A DNA stretch of 64,000 nt from Angiostrongylus vasorum (lineage: Eukaryota; Nematoda; Chromadorea; Rhabditida; Metastrongylidae): contig JADANN010000468.1 in NCBI GenBank assembly GCA_018806985.1, forward strand, positions 1,240,001-1,304,000. Reading direction: 5' to 3'. Shown here one piece after another: positions 24,701 through 36,421 of the stretch. Position numbers and translations under genes: made by a program. The notes beneath the pieces were generated by a model. It saw only the letters and a program-made list of their open reading frames with translations. It had not been told where the DNA came from and made no database searches. Positions within the stretch are counted from its first letter, which is position 1. Every line of letters starts with the position of its first letter.

Positions 24701-27700
24701 TGAACAGCATTCAGCATGCTAACGACAAATGAGGTATCCAGATTGCCAGGTTCCAACCAAATCGACACCTGAACAAGGCTCCTTTCAAAGGCGACAGAAC
24801 AAAAGGAAGAAGAACATGGATCCGGACGACATGCGATGATAGTTCGTTTAACAATACGAGCTATTAGCCATCACAGTTAACTTGAAATCTAATGTACTAG
24901 TAAAGCGACGATCTGTACGAACCTGTGTACTCATCAATCAACACCAATGGATTCGAAATATCACAAACGAAAACCGGAAACCCATGAGATTTCTGCTCTA
25001 CAAAACCTAAAGGAAGGAAACTATTTTGAGCAGATTGATTGTTACAGACTTGCAAAAATCAACAAAATTCAAGATTATTGTCACTGTAGACTTAAAAAAG
25101 GAAGGCGAGTGCAATGAAGGGTTAACCTACACATAGCAGTGAACTTCACAGTTTTTTACTTGCTTTTCTTCTTCTTCGAGATAACATCATTTTTTCTAGC
25201 AGTCATTGTTTCAGATTCATGAGACATATCGCATTACACAAATGCTTCTTCCATCAGCCGTTGTTCATGCTGTTCTCTACCTCTCCTATCTGTGTTTACT
25301 TATTCCAGTCAGAAACATAAGGTTAGACCCTGATAATGAAAGTTGACAGCATTGCTATGAAAACTGTAGTTGTGGGAAGCATCGCCGCTAGCCATTTCAC
25401 TCCAATACTTATACTTCCGGTTCATCACCTTTGCATCTCACTTTGTCAATTATGCATGTAATTTGGTCCAGTTATGCCATACGAGAATGCCATGCCCACT
25501 GATGTTGAGCATCAACCACCTCCAATGCATCAACAATGTTATACCTATAAAAAAATGCCATAGGTTCTATCATCAACAATTTCACCGACGTAGGGTACGT
25601 CAAAAAGAAGCACCATGGCGGGTTCAAAACTTATTAGACTACACATGAAGAAAGATGACTATTAGAGGCATTATTACTCCTACAAGATTTTGGGAGATTT
25701 TGGGTGACAGGCTTTGCTATGTTTAAGGTTGTTCTCTCCTATTCCGTGATGTGTCGAATACTGAAAGCACCCATTATACGGTGTAGCGTTATATTTAGAG
25801 GGTGCCCTACAATACACACGTGGTGTCGATGTCTCGATCATGCATCTCGGTTCACAAAAAGTGACAGAAAGGCAAAACAAGGGTCTCGGTTGGTGTGGTG
25901 GATAACAAGTAAACCCTGGTAAGCGCCATCGTGGTTCGAAGCCCATCTGAAGATCTATGTTTTGTTAATATACTAGCATTTTTGTGCTTGTTATTGTAAT
26001 AATTCATGGATAGTGTCAGCTTTTACGATTTTAACATGATAGTGGCGACTTTAACCTAGTGAAAGAGACAACCCACATAGAGTTTGCATGGAGTGCAGAA
26101 TGTGTCTGTCTCAGAACGAAAAAAACCACGCGACTGAAATCTAGGTTTTAAATTTCATCCCTTAGGATCATGAAAAATACTTTACTGAGTATATTTCATT
26201 CCAATATAGTCCTTTCAAGGGGGACGTGTGTGTCGCCGTGGTCGGAGGCGCCCTGCAATACACATGGGATCGATCCCAGTGTCCCAGACTCACTAAGTCC
26301 TCCATCTATAAGGTGTCAGCAACCTGGTATCGGACTGGTCTGGAAAAATAGCAGAACTGAGTCCACACATCGATAGGCTACCGCGAGTCATTGCATAGGC
26401 ATATATGTATTCGATAACCTCTAACTATACTCGATTAAGCCGGATGCATGGCACACCCCTTAGGGATTGTTCAACGCCGAGAGTTTTTTCTCCGTTCATC
26501 GCATGCTTGATGAGCAGACATATCGATGCACTGAAATTTTGGTAATTGAAATAGAATAATTAGATGATTCAACAGTTGACTATAATGATGAAAGAATACA
26601 GTGAATTATTTGATCAATGTCGAAATTAATAGAAAGTTGGTCTTGGCAGTTACTGAAGGTATTCTGGTACACAACGAAGTTGGTTTAACTTTACGTGCAC
26701 CACAACGAGAAAGTAACAACACATCTTTGGTGGTGTTACAAGTTTCTGAGGTCCAAACCTGTTCGACTGACGAAGTCAAACCCAGCATTTTTATGACTCC
26801 AATAAAATAGCGGTCGCTGTGTGCGATAAGTGCTGTGTAGGTTAAGCAAGGTCTGAGGTCAAGGAATATCTCGGCCATGTCGCTTTTATTAATAGTCACC
26901 AAGACTCCAGGATCTTCCAATCACAATTTCTTGCAAAAGGAAGTTTTTGTGTACCTTTATTAAGGGTCTGTTAGCGATAATTTTTTGAGGGCACTAAGAA
27001 CATCTCCCCACTACTAGCCATAGACAATATATCGTTCCACGAAGTCGAACAAAGCATTCTAGTTGAAAGCCACTGTTGCAAGGTGTTCTTCGTTACATAT
27101 TTCTTTCCATTTCTTAGCTCGATTAAGAATATATGCTCGAAATGGAATGAGTTCATAAGACATGAAAGACCGGATATATACACCTCAGGAACTACTGCTC
27201 CTCAACAATGGAACAAGTCTGATTACCAGAAATCAGGATGTTCCTCAAGGCATATACCGCACACAATAACTAGTTGTTCAAATGTTTGTAGGCTGGTGAA
27301 GAAGTACATCGTATTTGCTATCTATTGCTACCTAGTGAGTATCGAGTGAACATGTCGAAATGATAAGTTAACGAGTTACAGTTAACGAAACGATATGCTC
27401 GAGTGCCCATGTAGAGTGATGGATCGACATTGTGTAAACCTATCTGAAAGCAATATCACCCAGTGCTTCTCTTCAACAGTTTTATTTAAGCTTTGCATGC
27501 AAAGCTTTTCAAGAACAAAATACAAGATGATGAACAAAAAAATTGGTGTGAAGTGCATCGAGCATCCATTTGATAGAATAAAAGGATAGACCTCTCAGCG
27601 TTGATGAATCCCTGAGGATGCGCCATGCATCTGACTTCCTCAAGCATAGTTGGAGGTGACTGAATGCATATCTGGCCTTCGCAATGACTCGCGGTAGCCC

Positions 27701-30588
27701 ACCGATATATCGAGCCAGTGCAGCTATCCTCCCAGACAAGTCTCGTGCCAATCTGTCCCACCACGAAGGGATGGAGGACTTGGTGAGCCTGGGATGCGGG
27801 GATCGATCTCATGTGTATCTCAGGGCGCTTCCGACCACTGCGCTACATGTGCCCCCTGAAGGAGCTATAGTGGAACAAAAATATACTCAGTGAAATATTT
27901 TTCATGACACTAAAGGATAGGATCCAAAACCTAGGCTTCAGTCACATGGTTTTTTTTCCGTTCTGAGAGAGGCACATTCTTCACTCCTTGCAAACTCTAT
28001 GTGGGATGCCTCTTTCACTAGGTTAAAGTCGCCACTATCATGGTAAATTCGTAGAAACTGGCACATACCCATGAATTATTGCAACAACAATCACAAAAAT
28101 ACTGATATGTGAGCAGAACACACATCCTCAGAAGGGCTTCGAACCCACGATTACCCCTACCAGGACTCACATGTTGTCCACTACCCCAACCGAGACCTTT
28201 GTTTTGCCTTTTTGTCATTCTTCCTTTTACTCTATCGATGCTAACGGGTTCGAAATCCAACTGTGATACTAAGTTTTGCTCACATCCCAGCATCCTCGTG
28301 CTTATATTATACATCATAGTCTGGCGTGATAAAAAGAGTAGGCAGTAAATAAAGTTTAAAATATTATAATAACACTGATTAACAGTTCTGGTTTGTAGTG
28401 GATTTGAAACCTCTCTAGTAGCTACGCATATCGTCGACTTCAGGGCCGAGGAGGACGCTCACACTAGCGCAATTCAACTTATCGACAATCGTGTTCGCGC
28501 TTCCTTCCATGTACGGACTTGCATATCCACTGGTTAGGGCAATTTAAGTACAAACATTTTTTCGTCCTTTTTGCTTTTGAACTGACTGTTTTATTCTGCA
28601 GGTTTTTCCTAACTTTCTTAATACCATTACTAATCAATAGCCCTCCCAACGGTTTACCGCCTCATCGTGGCTAGGAGGTGTTCCTAGGTGTCGAGCTGCG
28701 ATGTACAGCGGATTCATCCCCGGCAGGTTCTCCCAAGCTGAGATGTCCGGCTTTTCCATCAGGAAGCCTAGCTAAGAGTAAATCAATACCAGGATCGACC
28801 ACCGTCCTGGTGTCAGACTAGTCGCGTGGTGGCAAACTTGCCTCTGATTCACAAGGGCTGCGACTGCCTGTGGTGGTGACGACCTAGGGCAGACTTTAGC
28901 TAGGTTGACCTCGGGACTCCAAGGAAACAATAACTAAACCAACAAATCTCCGAAAAATGGAGATTATGCTGGGGCCCACAGAACCAGTGAGGACGGGCCG
29001 TCCAAGTATTCAAGTAGGCAAGTCGATAGCTTGGAATGAAAAGAACGAATTACAATTATCAACAGAAATTGAGTCTTGAAAAAGAAAGAACTACCCTTTA
29101 CATGTCCATTGACCCCCAAAATGAAGAGGCTAGAAGTAACAAACTAATGAACTGATAAGCTGCTCCAATTAATCTCAGCTGTCGCAAACGTGTTTTTGCT
29201 TCGCTATTATCATTCCAGATTTGCCTGCGTCGGCACTTTTATCTCAGACAACGTGTAGATGACCTCCTGAACACCATTTTCCGTCGAAATCCGACCATTA
29301 CACTGGAGCCATCAGGAGACGATGGTCATACTTTACACATAACACCAGAGCTCAGCAGTTCGCACAGGTAAGCGTGCCAAGACTAACAACTTCGTAGCGC
29401 ATCGATAAGCAGAGTCGCCTTCACTCCGCGTCTCTGTCGCACAACTACAGTTTCTATAGTGTTTGTACAATTCTAAGCGTCTTCATAACTTCCAGTTATG
29501 TCGAGTTAAATTACTTACATTATGATTACTCTGCAAAAAAGTTCCAGTCGTACCAAATCGAAGTTAGAGGCTAGGGTTTGAAAATTAAGGAAAAATTACG
29601 CGGTGATGAGAAAAAATCAAAAAGAATAAAGAAAGAAGAGAAGAAATTTGAGAAAAATATCATGCACTTAATACCTAAGTTTCACTTAATTAGAAAGGAC
29701 TGTGAAAACGTATCGGCCCAGAAACACGACAAACACCACGACGCTCGAACGCAATACTTCATTTTTTATTGTCTTACATGATGACCTAACCATAGGCGTC
29801 GCTAGCTCACTCTTTGCTGGACTTACACATTGAAATGTCGAATATACTTTTTGGATAACCTCTTCGAAGTGATGCACTTTAAGAACATCCGCGGCTACCA
29901 CGAGCATTGGAGCGTTAAGGAGGTGGAGAAAAACGAGTATGGAGGTGTAGGTGTTAGGATTTAAAACTGAAAACCCACTGCTATCATCGAATTAGAGAAC
30001 GGCAAGTCAATGATACTAGTGCCGTTCCTCACTAGTACGATACCCGTTCGACCGCGCTCCAAGGGTCACCCAGCCTCTTATCTCTCCGAAGTAGGTGAAT
30101 AGGTGCCAAACTTGTCTGGGACAAGTTCACTTCCTCTAATCCACGTGGGAACGTCTTAGCACGGCTATTACAGAATTCTAGGAAGACGCGACTCGTCTAG
30201 CATTCAGCGACATTTATGATGAAGACGAGAAGCCTCAATCCTGCTGCCGAACGCGTACACGAAAAGTTCGAAGACCTTCGTGGATGATGGATGCGAGGAA
30301 ACGAATAGAATGCAAGAATTATTGGAATCCGCACAGCAGATGTGATTATGGGTCATGTAAAATGAAATAAATAATTGTCGAATGCAGCAGTTATCTCGTA
30401 ATCTACCGTGAAATGAAAAAGTGCTTCATTTCTAGTCGTCCTCATTAATTATTTCATTTCACAACAAACTTTCTTTCAGCCACCGGTCAGATCATGATCG
30501 TCGGGTGGATTTTCATGTGGCACCCGAACGACACGCCGAGATTCTAGCGACGTTTTGGGATCGACAAGAAGAACGTCGGGGACTGTAA
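15723..30588 (+). CDS. Seven-transmembrane serpentine chemoreceptor, Sre-like (N-terminus not found)
   Basis: Putative nematode sensory G-protein-coupled receptor. Exons inferred by splice signals and phase: 15723-15850, 17282-17427, 19902-20040, 20750-20814, 23794-23901, 25215-25321, ~28422/28444-28532, 29219-29367, 30480-30588. They give successive membrane segments ('VIMMNIFFIIIC', 'SMISFCLVMNAAACLFYNVY', an 'AERLVAT' DRY-like end of TM3, 'VIFLLAGCITVFVTINYFL', 'ISLFGYVLIL', 'LLPSAVVHAVLYLSYLCLL', 'VFALPSMYGLAYPL') and a basic tail. The ER-x2-AT motif and 'YSLSKRFQIHETYRITQ' loop fit the Sre family. The initiator exon upstream of 15,723 is missing. Exon phases disagree between 20,814 and 23,794 (a small loop exon is probably unseen) and between 25,321 and the TM7 exon (boundary uncertain; donor may be 25,305). 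Poly(A) signal AATAAA at 30,633. Introns hold SINEs, family B and an RTE remnant. Confidence 0.8.
16370..16650 (-). repeat. SINE-A in chemoreceptor intron
   Basis: Reverse copy, well preserved: GGCGTTGATCAATCCCTGAT, TTGAATGCATATCTGGCC, CAGACAAATCCGGTACC and the GCGCGTGG head region on +. Confidence 0.75.
16915..17190 (-). repeat. SINE-A, diverged
   Basis: Reverse copy recognised by GGGATGCGCCATTCGTC, ATTGAATACATATCTAGCC and GATGTATCAAG in the expected order; the head is weak. Confidence 0.5.
17730..17940 (-). repeat. SINE-D in chemoreceptor intron
   Basis: Reverse copy with TTCACGGCAGGGTACTGTG (tail side), GATGCTGAGATATTCGCAA, AACGCGTTCACCACCACACC and TTCGTTCCGCCTGTTC (head side). Confidence 0.65.
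17940..19195. other. Intron sequence, nothing further recognised
   Basis: AT-rich intron of the chemoreceptor. An open frame at 18,886-19,077 has no domain and no plausible splice partner in phase. Confidence 0.4.
19196..19830 (-). repeat. Two decayed family B fragments
   Basis: TTCTTCTTGGCTGGGGAGAT near 19,380 and TTTACTCTCAGTTAAGCTTC near 19,728 are reverse family B segments. The intervening part is unrecognised. Confidence 0.4.
20335..20495 (+). repeat. SINE-A with internal deletion
   Basis: GCAGTGGCCGGAGGCGCACT (box A) is followed almost directly by TAGGCCACC, GACAGATATGCATTCAATC and the CACCGAGAGCTTTATC end. Core and box B have been deleted. Confidence 0.65.
20935..21260 (+). repeat. 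SINE-A variant, diverged
   Basis: Core AATTGGTACTAGACTTGTCT and ATACATCGGTTGTCATT are clear. It carries the alternative tail ACGAATGGGGTCAAATG shared with the copy at 570-860. The opposite-strand open frame is a shadow. Confidence 0.55.
21900..23250 (-). mobile_element. RTE-type non-LTR retrotransposon remnant
   Basis: The minus strand at 22,693-22,956 encodes part of a reverse transcriptase: 'GVPQGYKISPKLLSAA' (the QG-x2-ISP motif) and, after 'IDGKFLSNL', the catalytic block 'CFMDDIAVFSS' with both aspartates present. Lower coordinates (22,040-22,450) encode a decayed C-terminal connection domain with stops. It lies antisense in the chemoreceptor intron. No endonuclease domain was found, so the element is 5'-truncated and frameshifted. 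Confidence 0.7.
25862..25985 (+). repeat. SINE-D-related tRNA head
   Basis: GGTCTCGGTTGGTGTGGTGG ... GCCATCGTGGTTCGAAGCCC gives box A and an excellent box B, followed by a short A/T-rich body. A scrap of SINE-A head lies immediately before it (25,800-25,835). Confidence 0.5.
26222..26490 (+). repeat. SINE-A copy
   Basis: Full-length forward copy: head GTGTCGCCGTGGTCGGAGGC, box B GGGATCGATCCC, a diverged core (GGTATCGGACTGGTCTGG), GATAGGCTACCGCGAGTC and the GCCGAGAG end. Confidence 0.75.
27588..27855 (-). repeat. SINE-A copy
   Basis: Reverse copy with CAGCGTTGATGAATCCCTGA, GCATATCTGGCCTTCGC, CAGACAAGTCTCGTGCC and the head region ending near 27,850. Confidence 0.75.
28080..28350 (-). repeat. 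SINE-D-related copy
   Basis: The minus strand gives GGTTGGGGTAGTGGACAAC (box A) and ATCGTGGGTTCGAAGCCC (box B). It is closely related to the forward copy at 25,862. Confidence 0.5.
28640..29030 (+). repeat. Repeat family B copy
   Basis: A near-complete forward copy from GGTTTACCGCCTCATCGTGG to GGGCCGTCCAAGTATTC. It sits in the intron between the TM7 exon and the tail exon of the chemoreceptor. Confidence 0.75.
30020..30360 (+). repeat. SINE-C in last chemoreceptor intron
   Basis: Forward copy: core GGTGCCAAACTTGTCTGGG, then CATTCAGCGACATTTATGA, CTGCTGCCGAACGCG, GATGCGAGGAAACGAATAG and the end CCGCACAGCAGATGTG. Confidence 0.65.
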
Positions 30589-30714
30589 ATAAATCCTTTC
30601 CACCACAGTTCTTCGTTTCACTTGTAGCATACAATAAAATTTGGACGCTTTTTTTTCGAAGTGTCTATAACGCCTTTAGATGGCATACGTTGAACTTATA
30701 AGCATAATTTAGAA

Positions 30715-30990
30715 AACGGCGCGTGTGGCGCAGTGATCGGAGTCGCCTTGCAATACACACATGGGATCGATCCTTCGCTCAGGCTCACCAAGCCTTCCAT
30801 CCCTCCGGGGACGGCAACGTGGTACCAGATTTGTCTGCGAGGATAGTAGCACTGACTCGATACATCAGTTGGCCACCGCGAGTCATTGTAAAGGCCAGAT
30901 ATGCATTCAATCACCTACAACGATACACAATGAAGTCGAATGCATGGTGCATCCCTCAAGGATTGTTCAACTCTGAGAGCTTTATCCCTG
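30715..30990 (+). repeat. SINE-A copy
   Basis: Full-length forward copy 130 bp after the chemoreceptor stop: GCGCGTGTGGCGCAGTGATC, GGGATCGATCC, ACGTGGTACCAGATTTGTCT and the CTGAGAGCTTTATCCC end. Confidence 0.8.
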
Positions 30991-31749
30991 TTGTCTTTTT
31001 TTTCAATTTCGAAAAACATTTGAAGTTAGCGACTGAGATTAAACAAAATAGGTTCGTAAGTAAAAATATTATCAAATCACCACCACCACATCATGTGAAA
31101 TCGTCCGCAGAGGCGAATAAGTTTACTATGAAGTCAACGAGATCTTCTCTATGAATAATGAATCCATGAATCACAAGGCTTGAATGGGAAAAAATACTAA
31201 CGTCCAAGTACATATTAACTTCTAACAATATATTTTGAACGTTGCTGGCCACTTGGATAATCCGTCTCCACAGTCGACTTTTCATTCAAGAAAAACTTTA
31301 TTTCTTGCTTCTCTCACAACTTCCAGGAGATATGTGTCCGGCTCAGCACAGTTTTATCCTCAAGCTGAGTCATATAAGCTCAGAATCAGTCCAATATTTA
31401 CATTTATCTGGAAGCTCAGGTAAGGGTAAAATATGCCCCAACAAGGTCCAACAATCTATATATGACTACCTGAATATAAAATCAGTAGAAATAAAATGTC
31501 ATTTTAAATGTCATGCTCTTCGTGTTCGCTCAGCGAGCACTAAACACATAATGCACTTGATGAGCCATGAGGACGAGTTGCTACTAGTGCTTACTTGAGC
31601 TTCTCGATGATTTGCGAGTCATATGGGTCATAAGAGTGGTACCACATGATAGCGTGACAAGAAATCATTCGCATTCACACAAAGCATTAACAATCTTGTG
31701 CTATTTTCTTTACCGCGTATAACTTTCTAGTTATGGAGAAAATAGCGCA

Positions 31750-32110
31750 GTACTAGTGATCCTGTTCACGACGCGGACACCTCAACCTACGCAGGTTATG
31801 GTTCGACGCCACACTAGGCCAACCAAGCCTCTCGGATAGGAAGAGTACTACTAGACTAGTTTGGGACAACGGGATTCCTGCAGTCCACACGGGAACGCCC
31901 AATAACGGCTGCCTCAGGACTCCAATAAGCATCGACTCGACTAGCATTCAGCGACACTCATGACGAAGACGAGAAATCCTTAAACATCTGATCAAGCCAG
32001 ATGTAAAAAAAAAGCTAAGAGACGTTCGGTGGGCGGTGGGCGCCAGGAAATAAATCGAATGCAAGAAATAATGGGATTCGCATAGTGTGATACACGTGAT
32101 ATCAGGTCAT
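31750..32110 (+). repeat. SINE-C copy
   Basis: Forward copy: ACCAAGCCTCTCGGATAGG, ACTAGACTAGTTTGGGAC (diverged core), AGCATTCAGCGACACTCAT, and AAATCGAATGCAAGAA near the end. Confidence 0.6.
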
Positions 32111-32139
32111 GTAATAACAATAACAATACTTCTAACTTA

Positions 32140-32490
32140 TTATTTACTGCTTACTCTTTTTTAACTGCAGGGTATATTGCGAAATATAACTTCAATGATG
32201 CTGAGATATTTGCAAAACTCGGACCGGAGGCATCTGCGATGGGGAACGAACGCGCTATGATCCTTTCCGTGGAGCAACGCGTTCAACACCACACCATGCG
32301 GGTCCTTCGTTTCGCCTGTCTCTCAGTTAGTCCTAACGATCTCTTGCCATCAGCAATCACCCGTCAGTGAGATTGATCTGGGGAGCCTAGGTTCGTTGCC
32401 AAGCCCAAATCGGTTAATAGCGAGTTCGTTCCCCACCGCAGACACCTGCGGTCCGGAGTTGCAAATATCTCAGCATCATTGAAATAATAA
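32140..32490. repeat. SINE-D pair in inverted orientation
   Basis: 32,140-32,310 is a reverse copy (TAACTGCAGGGTATATTGC, GATGCTGAGATATTTGC). 32,385-32,490 is a forward piece carrying CAGACACCTGCGGTCCGG and AAATATCTCAGCATCATTG. The 75 bp between them (TCAGCAATCACCCGTC) also recurs near 34,220 and 44,575. Confidence 0.6.
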
Positions 32491-33014
32491 CAATACTACT
32501 GTCTAGCTCGACCTAACCCCTTGAATGGAAGACTTTCCCGGGGTGTTCGATTCCCTCTTACTCCTGGTAAATAATCCCTCCCAACGAAGCTCCCACACGA
32601 CGCATTCGCGCGAGTGAGCATCCTGTCGCACGCGATGTTTACCGTGTCGCGTACGGATTCTATTTTTGGCGCGCGCTTTTGTCTCCACGGAGCACTTTGA
32701 ACTGGTAGCGACGTTAACGTCTAGTTTTCAAATCGTCCGTTTGTTAAGTTAACTGCGTTTCTAGGTTTATTTTTTGTTAACGCATGTCTTATTGCCTTTG
32801 CGTAATGTCTTTTCTTTTGTAACCATAAATAAAACACACCGTCCTTTTTTTTCTCGTTTTCAAAAAGCGAAATATATGGTAGTGTTAGATTTGTAAAATA
32901 TTGGAGAATTTACATAGTTAGTACCTTCAGCAGATTTCTGTTTTCTCTTACACTCTCACAGTAGATCATCATGGTCATGTGGATCACATCTAAACATCTG
33001 AAATTTATGAGCCA

Positions 33015-33292
33015 TCTAGGGGCGCGTGTAGCGCAGTGGTCGGGGACGCCCTGCAGTACATACGTGATCGATCCCCGCGCCCCTGGCCTACTAAGCCTTC
33101 CATCCTTCCGCGTTCGACAAATTGGTACCAGACATGTCTGAGAGAATAGCAGCACTGGCTCGATATATCGGTAGACCACTGCGAGTCATTGTAAGGGCCA
33201 AAAATACATTAAATCACCTCCAGCGATGTTTAATGAGGTCTAAGGCATGGCGCATCCCTCAGGGGAGTGTTCAACGTTGAGAGCTTTATCCC
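33015..33292 (+). repeat. SINE-A copy
   Basis: Full-length forward copy: GCGCGTGTAGCGCAGTGGTC, TGATCGATCCCCGC, AATTGGTACCAGACATGTCT and GAGAGCTTTATCCC. It lies about 430 bp upstream of the hydrolase start codon. Confidence 0.8.
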
Positions 33293-33724
33293 TTATTTTT
33301 TTAATGACCTATTTGAAAGAAGTCAGGAGATTTTCATGGGAAGCGTGTCTTTTTAGAGTATGTAAACCTAGCGTAACCTAATTAAATATTGGCTCGTTTC
33401 TTTCTTAGCAAATAGCCTAGGCCCCATATTACTTTATCCATGGAAAGAGTAGATATTGGCTTCTTATCCGAAGTGTTTTCGCAGCGTCCCTCAAGCTTGT
33501 TACTGCGGTTTCCTTTGAATCTGTTCGAATGTTCTGCCTTCACTAGTCGTCAATCAATAAGCCATCGATCGATTCCATGCTTCTTATACGTCGTTGTTCC
33601 ATTTAAAATGCAAAATTAACTTACGGACTTGTATGTGTTTGTTCAGATTTCCTGTACAGGCTGTATTTAAACCGATAATCCACTTCGCATTGTGACAGTG
33701 ACCTTAGAAATTCTATTTTCTTAA

Positions 33725-36051
33725 ATGGATAGTGGACAAACGAGTGGAGAAACTAGGTTTGCCTGTGCTCTCGCTCTCTCTGTCTGTCTGTCTACTTGTG
33801 AAGAAGTTATTCTTACCACTGATTTTTCTTTAGTTTCCAAGTCGTTATCAAAAGTTTTTTTCAGTGTGGTAGAAAGGTACTTGGGATGGTTGCTTTGGGA
33901 GGATCCGAATAAGAAATTGGACAAATCTGAGAAGAGTCTCTTCGCTAGATTTGGTGCAAATGTATTGTCCCAATTCGTACCGGTACGTTCCAGTACGGCA
34001 GTACGACAGTACAATTCGTTCCCACCCCTACCTCCATCCCCTCCACCGCAGACCAGGGAGTTTTGCTAGATATCTGAGCATCATTATGGTTATATTTCAC
34101 GGAATACCCTGCCATTGAGAAAAAGGAGGCAATAAATGAAGAGTGCCGACATTGTGATTTGTATCACAGCTTCAGCTTAACTGGGTTCAATGTCGATTTC
34201 TGTTCTCCGGACCAATCCCGTTGATGGGTGATTGCTGATAGCACCTATAAGCCATGGTTACGTTTACGTCTTGAAGCTTCTGTTGGATTCTTTTTAGATC
34301 AATTTCAAAGGTAGTGAGATGTACACGGTCACGATGGAAGCCACAGAGGAGAAGAAGTCCGATGAGCCTGTGGTTTTAGTTCACGGATTTGGAGCCGGTG
34401 TTGCTGTTTGGTGTGCGAATATCACCGCATTGGCTAAACATCACTGTGTTCACGCCTTCGATTTGCTAGGTATGTTTCATCGGGCTGTTTTCTACATTTT
34501 TTTCAGCAAAATGTGAACATATTTTATGGACAAAATGGTGCTCTGGTTTTAGCGCCTACAAAGTGCTCAGAATCTGCCAGAGTTTTTTCTTCTATTTCTA
34601 ATGTCTCGAAATTACAAATTCTGAGGTCTAACATCATCCCAGCGATTTACCACCTCATCGTGGCTAGGAGGTGTTCCTGGGTGTTGGGCTGCGATGTACA
34701 GCCGGGGGATTCATCTCCCAGTAGGGTCTTCCGAGCTGAAAAGGAGTCCGGCGAGGTAAACCAATACCAGAATCCATCACCGTTCTGGTATTAAACTAGT
34801 GGCATGGTGGCAAATCTCCCTCTGATCCACAAACGATTTGGGGGTAGATTTTGGCCTGGATGACCTCTCCACAAACCACAGTAGGTAAACCAGCAAAATT
34901 CCGAAAAAGTGGAAATCATAGCGCATAACCAGTGAAGATGGGTCATCCATGTATCCAAGTATCCAAGTAGCATGAATCATCAGAACCATTATCTTTCGAT
35001 AATTTTATACTCTATGCGTGATGTTACAGCTTACACAAATAATGTTTAAGTTTGCTGTCATCTTTTCGAAGTCTTTCTACGTTCACTTTGAAAACTATTT
35101 TATCAGTTTATATTTGAAGGATTCGGACGTTCTTCACGACCTCCATTCAATACTGACCCCATGCTAGCTGAGCTGGAAATGGTGGAATCTATTGAACGCT
35201 GGAGAAAAGCAATGCGCATAAAGAGAATGTACCTCGTCGCCCATTCTTTCGGGGCATACCTTGCTTCTTCTTATGCGTTGAAGTTTCCAAACCGTATTAA
35301 ACATCTTGTCCTGGTTGATCCATGGGGATTTCCCGAAAAGGCTACATTACTTGAGAAACAAGTATGAATTAGACGAACTTTTCTTTGTGGTTTTCTGTCT
35401 ATTCGTTTGATAATCTACAGTTTGTAGGTAAATCCCTATCCGTGGTTATCTATCGCTGGTCGGATTTTGTCACATGTAAATCCTTTGGCTGCTTTGCGTT
35501 TTGCCGGGCCTCTATACGGCCCAGTACTTGTGAAAATCTTCCGACCGGACCTTGGTTCTCGTTACAGAAGTGAGGACGAGGATGATATATACATCTATTT
35601 GTATTACTGTAATTCGAAAAACCCTACTGGTGAAACTGCGTTCAAGAAGATGACTCTTCCGTTAGGTTGGGCCAAACGACCGATGATCAAGAGGTGTTTT
35701 TTTCCCCTTTTGTTTGTGCTTAGTAGCTCATATTTCAACTTTCCCTTCTTTATTAGATTTTACGGAATCGATAAAAGCGTCCCAGTAACATTTATTTATG
35801 GAAGTAGGAGTTGGATTGATCCTGCATCAGCTTTCGAAATTCAGACCAAAAGAGAAGGCGTTGATGTACAGGTAGCTAGCTTTCCTTTTGCGAGTTTCTT
35901 TTGATATTTGTTAATCCAGTGTCCAGAGAGTACTTGTTAATTATAGGTCATACTTGGGGCTGGACATCACGTTTATGCTGATTCACCAGCAGCTTTCAAT
36001 GATGTCATTCATTCAGTCATTACTGGTGAAAAGAATAAATCCAACACTTAG
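33725..36051 (+). CDS. abhd-5: Alpha/beta hydrolase of the ABHD4/ABHD5 (CGI-58) family
   Basis: Lipid-metabolism hydrolase; relatives regulate lipid-droplet lipolysis (ABHD5) or hydrolyse N-acyl phospholipids (ABHD4). Seven exons with matching phases: 33725-33756, 33865-33982, 34298-34469, 35120-35361, 35428-35693, 35757-35871, 35947-36051. They code 349 residues, the usual family length. Visible: 'GWLLWEDP' near the N-terminus, oxyanion-loop 'VLVHGFGAG', '[12 protein letters not shown]', the nucleophile elbow 'VAHSFG' with Ser about residue 150, 'VDPWGFPE', '[17 protein letters not shown]', acidic 'SRSWID', and the H-x4-D box 'GHHVYADSP' near residues 321-329. A serine at the elbow resembles catalytically active ABHD4 rather than human ABHD5, which has Asn; the preceding residue is Ala rather than Gly. 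The start is chosen because exon 1 (10 codons) meets exon 2 in phase; this tiny exon is the least certain part. The exact worm paralogue cannot be decided. Confidence 0.9.
34030..34140 (+). repeat. SINE-D tail fragment in hydrolase intron 2
   Basis: GATATCTGAGCATCATTATGG, AATACCCTGCCATTG and GGCAATAAATG match the SINE-D tail. Confidence 0.55.
34635..34975 (+). repeat. Repeat family B in hydrolase intron 3
   Basis: Forward copy from GATTTACCACCTCATCGTGG to GGGTCATCCATGTATCC. It accounts for most of this intron. Confidence 0.75.
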
Positions 36052-36415
36052 TATCCCATTGGTGTAATACGGATGAAAGCGTAACTGATTCGGACCGTCT
36101 GTGTGAAACACAGTCTAAATGAACGTGTAGCCTAGGTGGAGTTTGAATCGCCTTTTTTCTGATTAGTCTGTCTAATAATTCCTGTCCTTATCTTAATTTT
36201 TGATCGTTTGGATGTTTTACATCTACGTAGTTCGCAGTTACACCTGTTCATTTTCAAACGTAGAGGATTTGTTTTCCTAGGACATTCAGTCCTTACTCAC
36301 TCTTCATCTAGTCGACTAGTTGACTGATTTGCTTTCTTACCGCCACTGGTTAACCCATCGGACCAACATAATGGAAGTTTTCTGTTCTCAGGATGTCGCA
36401 TTTTATGCTGTACAT

Positions 36416-36421
36416 AATAAA
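36416..36421 (+). terminator. Poly(A) signal of the hydrolase gene
   Basis: AATAAA 365 bp after the hydrolase stop codon and 129 bp before the spt-16 ATG. It is the only canonical signal in the intergenic gap. Confidence 0.65.

Noticed and set aside
33725..34069. Single long open frame of 114 codons starting at 33,725
   Set aside because: Only codons from 33,725-33,756 and 33,865-33,982 are supported; the middle is a pyrimidine-rich intron and the end is intron plus a Pro-rich chance stretch.
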